In this document: positions 50,958 through 59,865 of the stretch, piece by piece | Numbering within the stretch: the first letter of the stretch is position 1 | Layout of the letters: each line of letters begins with the position of its first letter | Assembly: GCA_050247515.1 (NCBI GenBank) | Contig: JBFWUB010000005.1 | Location: 124,001-188,000 of the forward strand | Origin: RAM1 sp050247515 | Lineage (GTDB): Bacteria; Pseudomonadota; Gammaproteobacteria; Burkholderiales; Burkholderiaceae_C | Length of the DNA stretch: 64,000 bases | Reading direction: 5' to 3' | The notes under the pieces: model-generated | Told to the model about the DNA's origin: nothing | Database searches by the model: none | Seen by the model: the letters and a program-made list of their open reading frames with translations, nothing else | Translations under genes and position numbers: made by a program

Positions 50958-52358
50958 TCAGCGCGGCGCCGCGTCCTTCCAGCCGCCGCCCAGGGCCTTG
51001 TACAACGTCACCTGGTTTTGCAGCTGCGCCAGGCGCGTCTGCACCACGGCCTGGCGCGCGGTGAACAGCGCGCGCTGGGCGTCCAGCAGGTCCAGGTAGC
51101 TGGCCACGCCGTTGCGGTAGCGCAGGTCGGACAGGTTGAAGCGCGCGGCTTCGGCGTCGGCCTGGGCCTGCTGGGCGCGCAGTTGCTCGCCCAGCGTGGC
51201 GCGGCCGGCCAGCGCGTCAGCCACCTCGCGAAACGCCACCTGGATGGACTTTTCATACTGGGCCAGCGCCACGCCGCGCGCCGCCGTCACCGATTCCAGG
51301 TTGGCCTGGTTGCGCCCGGCGTCGAAAATCGGCAGCAGCGCCTGGGGCGCCAGCGTCCAGCCCCAGGAGCCACTGCTGAACAGGTTGGACAACTGGCTGC
51401 TGGCGGTGCCCACGCCCGCCGTCAGCGCAATGCGCGGGAAGAACGCCGCGCGGGCGGCGCCGATGCTGGCATTGGCCGCCACCAGTTGCTGCTCGGCCTG
51501 GCGGATGTCGGGGCGGCGCACCAGCAGCTCGGACGGCAGGCCTGCAGGCAGCTCAGCCAGCGTGATGGCTGCCGTGGTGCCGGTCACGGCAAAGGCTGCC
51601 GGCAGCGGTTGCCCCAGCAGCAGTACCAGCGCGTTTTCGTCCAGCGCACGCTGGCGCTGCTGCTGGGCCAGGGCCACGCGGGCCGTTTCGGTCAGCGATT
51701 GGGCCTGACGCAAGTCCAGCTCGGACGCGGCGCCGTTGTCAAAGCGCAGCCTGGACAGGCGCAGGGACTCCTCGCGCGTGGCCAGCGTCTGGCGCGTGAT
51801 GGCCAGCAGCTCTTCATCGGCCAGCAGGTTCAGCCAGCTCGTGGCCACGGCCGCTACCAGGCTGATCTGCGCGGCCTTGCGGCCCTCTTCGGTGGCCAGG
51901 TATTGCGCCTGCGCCGCTTCTTTCAGGCTGGACAGGCGGCCAAAAAAATCAATCTCCCAGGCGCTGGTGCTGAAACCGGCGTTGTACACGCTGGTGATGC
52001 CGCCGGACGCAGTGGGCGTGCGCGAGCCCGTGACGGCGGCGTTGACGGTAGGGAACCGGTCTGCCCCGCGCACCTGGTACTGCGCGCGGGCCTGCTCGAT
52101 GTTGAGCGCGGCCACGCGCAGGTCGCGGTTGCCCTGCAGTGCCAGTGTGATGAGCTGGCGCAGCTGGGCGTCATTGAAATAGCTTTGCCATTCGATGTCG
52201 GCCGCGGGCTGGGCTGCCGGCGTGCCCGGCGTGCCGGCCCAGGCCGGCGCCACCGGGGCGGCGGGCCGCTCGTAGGTGGGGATCATCGAGCAGCCGGCCA
52301 GCAGCAAGGCAGCAGCCAGCATGCTCAGGCGGGGAGTCAACGTACGGGTGGCTTTCAT
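50958..52358 (-). CDS. RND efflux outer-membrane lipoprotein (OprM/NodT family)
   Basis: A 466-residue TolC-fold channel. Signal peptide with lipobox LLAGC (Cys about 23). Two outer-membrane-efflux repeats with YQVRGADRFPTVNAAVTG, LLRRPDIRQAEQQLVAANASIGAARAAFFPRIALT and EKSIQVAFREVADALAGR are hallmarks. Third gene of the efflux operon (4-bp overlap with the pump). It completes a tripartite pump. Confidence 0.95.
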   Translation of the reverse strand: MKATRTLTPRLSMLAAALLLAGCSMIPTYERPAAPVAPAWAGTPGTPAAQPAADIEWQSYFNDAQLRQLITLALQGNRDLRVAALNIEQARAQYQVRGADRFPTVNAAVTGSRTPTASGGITSVYNAGFSTSAWEIDFFGRLSSLKEAAQAQYLATEEGRKAAQISLVAAVATSWLNLLADEELLAITRQTLATREESLRLSRLRFDNGAASELDLRQAQSLTETARVALAQQQRQRALDENALVLLLGQPLPAAFAVTGTTAAITLAELPAGLPSELLVRRPDIRQAEQQLVAANASIGAARAAFFPRIALTAGVGTASSQLSNLFSSGSWGWTLAPQALLPIFDAGRNQANLESVTAARGVALAQYEKSIQVAFREVADALAGRATLGEQLRAQQAQADAEAARFNLSDLRYRNGVASYLDLLDAQRALFTARQAVVQTRLAQLQNQVTLYKALGGGWKDAAPR

Positions 52359-55300
52359 ACCTGGTCTCCCGCCCGGGCGCCGGGTGGCGGCTCGTGGTCC
52401 AGCTCGTGGGCATGGATGCGGCGCTGGCGCTCGCTGTCCTTGAAGAAGCCGCGGATCACCACAAAAAACACCGGCACAAAGAACACCGCCAGCGCGGTGC
52501 CCGTGAGCATGCCGCCCAGCACGCCGGTGCCGATGGCGCGCTGGCTGGCCGAGCCCGCGCCGCCGGCCAGGGCCAGCGGCAGCACGCCCAGGCCAAAGGC
52601 CATGGAGGTCATCACGATGGGACGAAAGCGCAGGTGGGCGGCTGCCAGCGCGGATTCGATCACGCCCTTGCCCTGGGCCTGCAGGTCCTTGGCAAATTCA
52701 ATGATCAAAATCGCATTCTTGGCCGACAGGCCGATGATGGTGATCAGCCCCACCTGGAAATACACATCGTTGGCATACCCCCTGAACAGCGTGGCCAGCA
52801 GCACCCCCAGCACCCCCAGCGGCACCACCAGGATCACCGCCAGCGGGATCGACCAGCTCTCGTACAGCGCGGCCAGGCACAGGAAGACAGCCAGGATGGC
52901 AAAGCCGTAAAGAATCATGGCCTGCGAGCCGGCCAGCTTTTCCTCGCGCGACTGCCCCGTCCATTCATAGCCGAAGCCGGCCGGCAATTGCGCGGCCAGC
53001 CGCTCCATCTCGGCCATGGCCGCGCCCGTGCTGTAGCCCGGCGCGGGCGCGCCCGAAATGCGCATGGCCGGGTAGCCGTTGTAGCGCACTGTCTGCATGG
53101 GCCCGGTGATCCAGCGCGTGCTGGCAAAGGCCGACAGCGGCACGGCGCGGCCCTGGTTATTGACCGCGTTCAGCCGCAACAGGTCAGCCGGCTGCATGCG
53201 CGCGGGCGCATCGGCCTGCACCACCACGCGCTGCAGCCGCCCGCGGTTGGGAAAGTCGTTCACATAGCTGGAGCCCAGCGCGGTGGACAGCGTGGCGTTG
53301 ATGGCGTCAAACGACACGCCTAAAGCACTGGCCTTGTCGCGGTCGATGTCCACCTGCAGCTGGGGCGCGTCCTCCAGCCCGTCGGGGCGCACCTGGGCCA
53401 GCACCTTGCTCTGCCCGGCCAGGCCCAGCAGCTGGTTGCGCGCGGCCATCAGCGCGGCCTGCCCCGCGCCGCCGCGGTCCTGCAGGCGGAAGGTGAAGCC
53501 CGAGGCCGTGCCCAGCTCGGGGATGGGCGGCGGGCTCAAGGGGAAGATGAACGCATCGCGTATGCCCGACAGCGCGCCGAATGCACGGCCCGCCAGCGCC
53601 TGGGCCGACTGGCTGGCCTCGGTGCGCTCGGACCAGTCCTTGAGCGTGATGAAGGCGAGCGCCGCGTTTTGCCCCTGGCCCGAGAAGCTGAAGCCCAGCA
53701 CGCCCACCATGCTCTGCACCTCGGGCTGCTTGAGCACCCAGGCCTCCACCTGCTCCATGACGGCGCGGGTGCGCTCCTGCGTGGCGCCGGGGGGCAGCTG
53801 CACGTTGACCAGCATGTTGCCCTGGTCCTCGGCGGGCAGGAACGAGGTGGGCAGGCGGGTGTACACCAGCGCCACCACGCCGATGATGGCTGCGTAGATC
53901 ACCAGGTAGCGCGCCGCGCGCTTGAGGATGCGCGCGACCATGCTCTCGTAACCCCTGGCGGTGCGCGAGAACACCCGGTTGAACCAGCCGTAAAAGCCGC
54001 GCTTGCCTTCGTGGTGGCCGGCGGCCACGGGCTTGAGCAGCGTGGCGCACAGCGCCGGCGTGAGCGACAGCGCCATGAAGGCCGAGAAGCCGATGGATGC
54101 CACCATCACGGCCGCGAACTGCCGGTAGATGTTGCCGGTGGAGCCCGCAAAGAACGCCAGCGGCACAAACACCGAAATCAGCACCACCGTCACGCCCACG
54201 ATGGCGCCCTGGATCTGGCCCATGGCCTTGCGCGTGGCCTCGCGCGGGGGCAGGCCCTCTTCGCTCATGATGCGTTCGACGTTTTCCACCACCACGATGG
54301 CGTCGTCCACCACGATGCCGATCACCAGCACCATGCCGAACATGGTCAGCACGTTGATGGAAAAGCCCAGCGCCAAAAGCGTGCCGAAGGTGCCCAGCAG
54401 TGCAATGGGCACGACCAGCGTGGGGATGATGGTGTAACGCCAGTTCTGCAGGAACAGGAACATCACCAGGAACACCAGGGCCACGGCCTCCAGCAGCGTC
54501 TCTACCACCTGGCTGATGGAGATGCGGATGAAGCGCGAGCTGTCATACGGGATGGCCCAAGTCATGCCCTGGGGGAAGAACTGCGACAGCTCGCCCATGC
54601 GCTTCTTGATCGCGTCCGCCGTGGCCAGCGCATTGCCGGTGGGCGCCAGCTGCACGCCAATGCCGGTGGACGGCTTGCCATTGAGGCGCGCTGACGTGGC
54701 GTAGTTCTGCGCGCCCAGCTCGATGCGGGCCACGTCGCGCAGGCGCACGGAGGACCCGTCGGTGTTGGCGCGCAGCACGATGTTGCCGAACTGCTCAATG
54801 GAATTGAGCTGGCCGTTGACCACCACCGTGGCGGCAATGCCCTGGCCGGCGATGTTGGGCAGCTCGCCGATGGAGCCGGACGACACCTGCGCGTTCTGCG
54901 CGCGGATGGCGGCGGTGACGTCGGCCGACGACAGGTTGAAGCCGACCAGCTTGGCCGGGTCGATCCACACACGCATGGCGTGCTCGGTGCCGAACAGCTG
55001 GGCCTGGCCCACGCCGGGGATGCGCTGGATCTCCGGCAGCACGGTGCGCGAGGCGTAGTCGCCCAGCTGCACCGGCGTCATGTTCGGGTCGGTGGACGAC
55101 AGGATGGTGAACAGCAGGAAGTTCGAGCGCGCCTTGTCCACGCGCACGCCCTGCTGTGTCACGGCCGCGGGCAGGCGCGGCGTGGCACGCGACAGGCGGT
55201 TTTGCACGTCCACCTGCGCCAGGTCGGGGTTGGTGCCGGGCTGGTAGCTCAGGGTGATCTGGCCGCCGCCGTTGGCCTGCGTCACAGACTCCATGTAGAT

Positions 55301-55525
55301 CAGGCCGGGCGAGCCGTTCATCTCCTGCTCGATCACGCTGATGACGCTTTCCTCCAGCGTCTTGGCCGAGGCGCCGGGGTAAGTGGCCGACACCACGATG
55401 GACGGCGGCGCCACCGGCGGGTACTGCGCAATGGGCAGCTGGGTGATGGCCACGCTGCCCATCACGATGATGAACAGCGCGATCACCCACGCGAAGATGG
55501 GGCGGTCAATGAAAAACTTGGCCAT
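52355..55525 (-). CDS. RND efflux pump inner-membrane transporter (HAE1, AcrB-like)
   Basis: A 1056-residue proton-driven multidrug pump. MAKFFIDRPIFAWVIALFIIVMG starts helix 1; GIVVDDAIVVVENVERIM carries the two Asp of the proton relay and GLSAKNAILIIEFAKDL the Lys. Porter and docking loops are full length, so the protein looks functional. It takes hydrophobic drugs, detergents or solvents from the periplasm; the exact range cannot be told. Confidence 0.97.
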   Translation of the reverse strand: MAKFFIDRPIFAWVIALFIIVMGSVAITQLPIAQYPPVAPPSIVVSATYPGASAKTLEESVISVIEQEMNGSPGLIYMESVTQANGGGQITLSYQPGTNPDLAQVDVQNRLSRATPRLPAAVTQQGVRVDKARSNFLLFTILSSTDPNMTPVQLGDYASRTVLPEIQRIPGVGQAQLFGTEHAMRVWIDPAKLVGFNLSSADVTAAIRAQNAQVSSGSIGELPNIAGQGIAATVVVNGQLNSIEQFGNIVLRANTDGSSVRLRDVARIELGAQNYATSARLNGKPSTGIGVQLAPTGNALATADAIKKRMGELSQFFPQGMTWAIPYDSSRFIRISISQVVETLLEAVALVFLVMFLFLQNWRYTIIPTLVVPIALLGTFGTLLALGFSINVLTMFGMVLVIGIVVDDAIVVVENVERIMSEEGLPPREATRKAMGQIQGAIVGVTVVLISVFVPLAFFAGSTGNIYRQFAAVMVASIGFSAFMALSLTPALCATLLKPVAAGHHEGKRGFYGWFNRVFSRTARGYESMVARILKRAARYLVIYAAIIGVVALVYTRLPTSFLPAEDQGNMLVNVQLPPGATQERTRAVMEQVEAWVLKQPEVQSMVGVLGFSFSGQGQNAALAFITLKDWSERTEASQSAQALAGRAFGALSGIRDAFIFPLSPPPIPELGTASGFTFRLQDRGGAGQAALMAARNQLLGLAGQSKVLAQVRPDGLEDAPQLQVDIDRDKASALGVSFDAINATLSTALGSSYVNDFPNRGRLQRVVVQADAPARMQPADLLRLNAVNNQGRAVPLSAFASTRWITGPMQTVRYNGYPAMRISGAPAPGYSTGAAMAEMERLAAQLPAGFGYEWTGQSREEKLAGSQAMILYGFAILAVFLCLAALYESWSIPLAVILVVPLGVLGVLLATLFRGYANDVYFQVGLITIIGLSAKNAILIIEFAKDLQAQGKGVIESALAAAHLRFRPIVMTSMAFGLGVLPLALAGGAGSASQRAIGTGVLGGMLTGTALAVFFVPVFFVVIRGFFKDSERQRRIHAHELDHEPPPGARAGDQV

Positions 55526-55537
55526 GCTTGCGGCCCC

Positions 55538-56755
55538 TTACCTGGTGGCCGGCGCAGAAGCCGCAGCGGCGGCGGGTTTGGCACCCCCGGGCTGCCAGGG
55601 CACGGGCTTGACCGGCGCGTTGGGCCGTATCTTCTGGAAGCCGTCCACCACCACCTGTTCACCAGCCTTCAGGCCGTCCAGCACCACCCAGCGGCCGTTT
55701 TGCGCTTCGCCGATCTTGACCGGGCGCGGGCTGACCTTGCCGTCGGCCGCCACGACCATGACGCTGTCGCCAGCGCCCGAGCGCGTGACGGCCTGCTGCG
55801 GCAGCAGGATGGCATTGCCCGCGCGGGCCTGCTCCAGCCGCACGCGCACATACAGGCCGGGCAGCAGCGCGCCGCCGGGGTTGGGCACCTCGGCGCGCAG
55901 CGTGATCTGGCCGCTGGACGCGTCCACCGTGAGGTCCGAGAACAGCAGCTTGCCGGGGCGGGTGTGCTCGGTGCCGTCCTCCAGCACCACACGCACGCTG
56001 GCAGCGCCTTCGCTGGCGCGCTTGAGCTGCCCGCTTTCCAGCGCGCGGCGCAGCTTCAATACCTCGGCTGCGGGCTGGGTGAAGTTGACGTACATCGGGT
56101 CGATCTGCTGGATGACGGCCAGCTGCGTGGCCTCGCCCTGGCCCACCAGCGCGCCTTCGGTCACCAGCGCGCGGCCGATGCGACCCGAGATGGGGGCGGT
56201 GACAGCTGCGTAGTCCAGGTTGATTTTGGCCGTCTGCACGGCTGCCTTGCCCATGGCCACGTCGGCCTCGGCCAGCTTTTGCGCGGCCACGGCGTTGGCG
56301 TACTCCTGCTTGCTGATGGCGTTGGCCTCCACCAGCGGCTTGTAGCGCTCGGCCAGCGCGCTGGCCTGCGCCAGGTTGGCCTGGCCCTTGGCCAGCGTGG
56401 CCTGGGCGCTCTCATACGCGGCAGCGTAGGGGGCCGAATCAATGCGAAACAGCGGTTGGCCGGCGCGCACGTCGCTGCCCTCGCGGAACAGGCGCTGCTG
56501 CAGGATGCCCGTGGCACGCGCGCGCACCTGGGCCACGCGCGACGCCTCCAGCCGGCCGGGCAGCTCGGTCACCAGGCCCACGTCGCCGGGGGCGACGGTG
56601 ATGACACCGACCTGGGGCGGGGGCGGCGCCGCGGGGGCGGCAGTGTCGCCAGCCTTGCCACAGGCGGTCAGCGCCACGGCGGCAGCCAGTACCAGCGCGG
56701 CATGGTGAAAGGGGGAAACAGCTTGGGCAATGCCGGTGGTGAATGACGCGGGCAT
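55538..56755 (-). CDS. RND efflux periplasmic adaptor (AcrA-like)
   Basis: A 405-residue membrane-fusion lipoprotein. Signal peptide and lipobox LTAC (Cys about 32), then the lipoyl/hairpin regions (PGRLEASRVAQVRARATGILQQRLFREGSDVRAGQPLFRIDSAPYAA, INLDYAAVTAPISGRIGRALVTEGALV) and the beta-barrel. ATG 56755 follows AAGGAA. First gene of the operon adaptor-pump-channel; operator 56819-56842 is just upstream. Confidence 0.95.
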   Translation of the reverse strand: MPASFTTGIAQAVSPFHHAALVLAAAVALTACGKAGDTAAPAAPPPPQVGVITVAPGDVGLVTELPGRLEASRVAQVRARATGILQQRLFREGSDVRAGQPLFRIDSAPYAAAYESAQATLAKGQANLAQASALAERYKPLVEANAISKQEYANAVAAQKLAEADVAMGKAAVQTAKINLDYAAVTAPISGRIGRALVTEGALVGQGEATQLAVIQQIDPMYVNFTQPAAEVLKLRRALESGQLKRASEGAASVRVVLEDGTEHTRPGKLLFSDLTVDASSGQITLRAEVPNPGGALLPGLYVRVRLEQARAGNAILLPQQAVTRSGAGDSVMVVAADGKVSPRPVKIGEAQNGRWVVLDGLKAGEQVVVDGFQKIRPNAPVKPVPWQPGGAKPAAAAASAPATR

Positions 56756-56818
56756 GGGGGATTCCTTGAGGGGCTGGCATGACGGGTCACGCCGCAGGAC
56801 AACTGGCTGCAGCGAGTA

Positions 56819-56842
56819 TATACATGCACTGATGCATGTATA
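56819..56842. promoter_or_regulatory. AcrR/TtgR-type operator
   Basis: TATACATGCA-CTGA-TGCATGTATA, perfect 10-bp arms with 4-bp centre, between the divergent adaptor and repressor genes. It resembles operators of AcrR-type repressors (TACAT...ATGTA). Confidence 0.85.
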
Positions 56843-56902
56843 GTGCCAGCTTGCGTTAACCCCCGGTAAATCCGGGTCCATCCACCACCACCTGCCACGC
56901 CC

Positions 56903-57538
56903 ATGGCCCGCCGCACCAAGCAAGAAGCCCAGGCCACCCGCACGCGCCTGCTGGACTGCGCCGAAACGCTGTTCCAGGCGCAGGGTGTGTCGCGCACGTC
57001 GCTCAACGACATCGCGCAGGCGGCGGGCGCCACGCGCGGCGCGGTGTACTGGCACTTCAAGGACAAGGCGGACCTGTTCAACGCCATGCTGGAGCGGGTG
57101 ACGCTGCCCATGGAGGACGCCTTGCTGGGCAGCCCGCCCACCAGCACCGACCCGCTGGCCCATGTGCGCGGCGCGGTGCTGGACGCGCTGCACCGCATTG
57201 CGCACGACGAACAGACACGGCGCGTGTTTGACGTGATCACGCACAAGGTGGAGTACATCAGCGAGCTGAACGCCGTGCGCGAACACCACCTGGCCGCGCG
57301 CGGGCGCTGCCTGAACCGCATGGCGCGCGACCTGCGCGCCGCCGCGCGGCTGCGCGGCCAGCGTCTGCCCCTGCCCGCGGCCACGGCGGCGCAAGGGCTG
57401 CTGGGGCTGATTGACGGCCTGATCCAGAACTGGCTGCTGGAGCCGGGCGCCTTTGACCTGGTGGCCACGGGCCGCCGGGCGCTGGACACCTACGCCAAGG
57501 GCCTGGGGCTGGGCCCGGCCGGGCGGAATGGGGGATAA
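56903..57538 (+). CDS. TetR/AcrR family repressor of the efflux operon
   Basis: A 211-residue repressor. Residues 9-55 form the HTH (EAQATRTRLLDCAETLFQAQGVSRTSLNDIAQAAGATRGAVYWHFKDKADLFNAML), and the C-terminal domain has the AcrR-type ligand region (VFDVITHKVEYISELNAVREHHLAARGRCL). Divergent from the adaptor gene and facing the palindrome at 56819-56842, it most likely represses the pump and itself until a drug binds. Confidence 0.94.
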   Translation: MARRTKQEAQATRTRLLDCAETLFQAQGVSRTSLNDIAQAAGATRGAVYWHFKDKADLFNAMLERVTLPMEDALLGSPPTSTDPLAHVRGAVLDALHRIAHDEQTRRVFDVITHKVEYISELNAVREHHLAARGRCLNRMARDLRAAARLRGQRLPLPAATAAQGLLGLIDGLIQNWLLEPGAFDLVATGRRALDTYAKGLGLGPAGRNGG

Positions 57539-57575
57539 TGCGCGGCTGCCCTCACGGGGCAGGCGCAACAGACAC

Positions 57576-57651
57576 GCGGCTGTAGCTCAGTGGATAGAGT
57601 ATTGGCCTCCGAAGCCAAGGGTCGTGGGTTCGATCCCCGCCAGCCGCGCCA
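57576..57651 (+). tRNA. tRNA-Arg (anticodon CCG)
   Basis: A 76-nt cloverleaf. Acceptor GCGGCTG pairs with CAGCCGC, discriminator G, CCA encoded (57649-57651). D-arm GCTC...GAGT, anticodon stem TTGGC/GCCAA with loop CTCCGAA (CCG at 57609-57611) and T-arm GTGGG-TTCGATC-CCCGC. It reads CGG. A -10-like GATAAT at 57533-57538 overlaps the TetR stop. The 3' end serves as an attachment site (see repeat). Confidence 0.97.
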
Positions 57652-57798
57652 ATCAAGCATTTCCCGGCAAGCAAGCGCACAAAAGTGTTTACTGCTTGCA
57701 CAAATACGCATCCGGTGAACGGGCACATCATCAACGCGCGTCCAATGTCATGCGATTGACGTGCGATGCCGGTTAGGCCGCAGCGGTCTCGCCAGGTA

Positions 57799-58782
57799 CT
57801 ACTGCTTTGCCGCCAGGTCCTTGTAGGCCGCAGGAACGTTCAGTCCTGGATGAACCCAATCGAACAACCGGTAGCCCCGGAACTCTGGCATCTTGACCTC
57901 GGCCACGGTCTGTTCCAGGCTCAGGCCTCGGGCCACTGCATCCTTGACGGCGGAATGCACGGCCTTGAGATAGTCCAAGTGCCAAACCAGGCCTTCGCGC
58001 GGTATGGGCACGCCGTGTCCTGGCACGATGGTGCTGTCGGGCGGCAGAAAGTCGTAGACCTTCTGCAGCGTTGCCAGGGTCTGCACCAGCCTGCCGTCCA
58101 ACAGCCACGGCAGCGCCGGTTTACCGGCGATCACCGGGTTGCCGGCCCACATCGTCCTGGACTGCGGATCCCAGACAAACAGATCGCCGCCCGTCTGCGC
58201 AAAGCCGAAGTCGTGGATCTCCGCCTGTCGGCCCCCCAGGTCCAGGATCAGTTTTCCGCCAGCTGGCACCACGATGTCGGGTTCCCGTGCACGGATGGGC
58301 TCGATGCCTCGCCCCTTGCCGAAATGCTGGAGCATGAAGGCCTTGTCTTTCTCCAGGTGGTCTTTGATGAATCGCGTCGTCTGCTCATGCTGAATGAGCC
58401 GGGTCTCGTTTGGCAGGAACATGTTGCCGAAAGAGTGGTCGCCGTGCGAACTGGTGTTGACCGCATACAGAAGGGGCAGCCCAGCGGCTTTGTGTTTGGC
58501 GAAGGCTCGGACCTGCTCGTGCAGACGACGGTTGAGCATCGTCTCGATCAGCATCGCGCCGCGCGTGCCCACGATCAAGCCGCCACTGGTCGCAGCGGCA
58601 CCGCCCTTGGCGTTGAGCTCGGCGGCGTCGGCCGCCAGATGGGCGTACACCCCCGGGGCCAGTTGCTGGCTGCGCATCTGCACCTTGTTGCCGTCCCAGA
58701 TGGGCTGCGCTGCATGCGTGGTGACCGAGAAAGCCAGCGTCAAAAGGCTGGCGCAAAGCGTGAATGAAAGCTTGGTTGACAT
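57799..58782 (-). CDS. Metallo-beta-lactamase-fold hydrolase, exported
   Basis: A 327-residue periplasmic MBL-fold protein with signal peptide (THA-A, cut near residue 24). The metal motif reads NTSSHGDHSFGN: Ser111 replaces the first His of HxHxDH, while His113, Asp115, His116 remain. The next ligand position is Gln196 (FAQTGGD) and the last His256 (VPGHG). Thus Zn1 has lost two of three ligands while the D-H-H Zn2 site is intact. ATG 58782 follows AGGAG 8 nt upstream; a TTG two codons earlier is less likely. Divergent from a LysR gene. Substrate unknown. Confidence 0.88.
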   Translation of the reverse strand: MSTKLSFTLCASLLTLAFSVTTHAAQPIWDGNKVQMRSQQLAPGVYAHLAADAAELNAKGGAAATSGGLIVGTRGAMLIETMLNRRLHEQVRAFAKHKAAGLPLLYAVNTSSHGDHSFGNMFLPNETRLIQHEQTTRFIKDHLEKDKAFMLQHFGKGRGIEPIRAREPDIVVPAGGKLILDLGGRQAEIHDFGFAQTGGDLFVWDPQSRTMWAGNPVIAGKPALPWLLDGRLVQTLATLQKVYDFLPPDSTIVPGHGVPIPREGLVWHLDYLKAVHSAVKDAVARGLSLEQTVAEVKMPEFRGYRLFDWVHPGLNVPAAYKDLAAKQ

Positions 58783-58834
58783 CGTCAATCTCCTGGTGAG
58801 GCCGGCGGATCCGGCGCGAAACGCACTTTATTCA

Positions 58835-58863
58835 GCATTAATGCAAAAAAATTCTTCAGAATT
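58835..58863. promoter_or_regulatory. Palindromes between MBL and LysR genes
   Basis: GCATTAATGC (58835-58844) and AATTC-TTCA-GAATT (58850-58863) lie in the 100-bp divergent gap and are plausible LysR binding sites. Because the second overlaps sequence just after ATG 58841, the regulator start 58883 is favoured. Confidence 0.5.
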
Positions 58864-58882
58864 GACAACAAGGCTTGCAGAA

Positions 58883-59794
58883 ATGAAAGAGAACCCCACT
58901 CCCGGTCTGGACGACTGGTTGCTCGTAGCCCTGGTGGCCGAGCAGGCCAGTCTGGTGTCGGCGGCGAAGCGGCTGGGCATCAGCCATGCCACGGCCTTCA
59001 GACGCCTGGCTGCGTTGGAACTGCGCCTGGGTGTGCGCTTGTTCGAGCGCCGCGCAGGCAGATATGCGGCCACCGCCGCCGGCGAGGCGCTTGCCGAAGC
59101 GGCCCGAGAGATGCGGGCCCAGGCCGATGCCGCCTTGCTGCGTGTTCAGGGACAGGACCTTCGGCCGCAAGGGCTGGTCCGGGTCGCCAGCACGGAGGGC
59201 GTGATAGGAGGGCTGCTTTCGCCATTGCTGCCCGCAATGCGCAGAGCGCTGCCGGACCTGAAAGTGCTTTGTTCGGCGCGAAATGAATTTCACAACCTCT
59301 CGCAGCGCGAGGCCGATCTGGCCTTGCGGCCTGCGACCCGGCCCCCCGAGCACCTGATCGGCCATTGCATCGGGCCGCTGCGGCACGCCGTGTATGCGCA
59401 GCGCGAGAAGGCGCGGCGCTTCCGCCGGGCCGGGCTCGATCAGCAGCCCTGGATCGCGCTGGACGACTCCGCTGCCGGTAGCCACGCGCTGGTGTGGCTC
59501 GCGCAGCTGCTGCCGCTGGAGCACGTCACGCTGCGGTTTTCGGGTCTGCTGATGGTGCGGTCGGCCTGCGCCCAAGGGTTGGGGCTGGCCGTGCTGCCAT
59601 GCTTCCTGGGTGACACCGAACCTGGCCTTGCCCGCATGGGCGATCCGATACCCATGTGCGACTCGGAACTCTGGTTGCTGTCCCACCCGGAACTGCGCGA
59701 GACCGTGCGCGTGAAGGCGTTGCGGCAATGGTTGCTGAAGGCGCTTTCGGCACAGGCCGACTTGTTGGCCGGCAAAAGCCCCCTGCAGCCATGA
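58883..59794 (+). CDS. LysR family transcriptional regulator
   Basis: A 303-residue LTTR. HTH at residues 9-65 (LDDWLLVALVAEQASLVSAAKRLGISHATAFRRLAALELRLGVRLFERRAGRYAATAAGEAL); substrate domain with LVRVASTEGVIGGLLSPLLPAMRRALPDLKV and GLGLAVLPCFLGD. An ATG at 58841 would add 14 residues but lies in operator-like sequence. Likely controls the divergent MBL gene; the pair forms the islet's whole cargo. The HTH is of the variant with only 60 conserved residues, common in CysL/ArgP-distant groups. Confidence 0.92.
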   Translation: MKENPTPGLDDWLLVALVAEQASLVSAAKRLGISHATAFRRLAALELRLGVRLFERRAGRYAATAAGEALAEAAREMRAQADAALLRVQGQDLRPQGLVRVASTEGVIGGLLSPLLPAMRRALPDLKVLCSARNEFHNLSQREADLALRPATRPPEHLIGHCIGPLRHAVYAQREKARRFRRAGLDQQPWIALDDSAAGSHALVWLAQLLPLEHVTLRFSGLLMVRSACAQGLGLAVLPCFLGDTEPGLARMGDPIPMCDSELWLLSHPELRETVRVKALRQWLLKALSAQADLLAGKSPLQP

Positions 59795-59839
59795 CATTCA
59801 CGATGGTGGCTGCCCACCCCGCCGCTCGACCCGGAAAAT

Positions 59840-59851
59840 CCCCCCCCCCCC
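59840..59851. repeat. Homopolymer tract of 12 C
   Basis: Twelve consecutive C run into the second tRNA-end repeat. It may be a slippage-prone site, or an assembly artefact. Confidence 0.8.
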
Positions 59852-59865
59852 GCCAGCCGCGCCAA

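Larger units (their letters stand above)
57635..59865. mobile_element. Putative 2.2-kb islet at the tRNA-Arg 3' end
   Basis: The last 17 nt of the tRNA plus one base (CCCCGCCAGCCGCGCCAA, 57635-57652) recur exactly at 59848-59865, the pattern left by tRNA-targeting integrases. Between the copies are only the metallo-hydrolase and LysR genes, with no integrase. It could be the remnant of a larger island or a passive element mobilised in trans. Confidence 0.6.
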
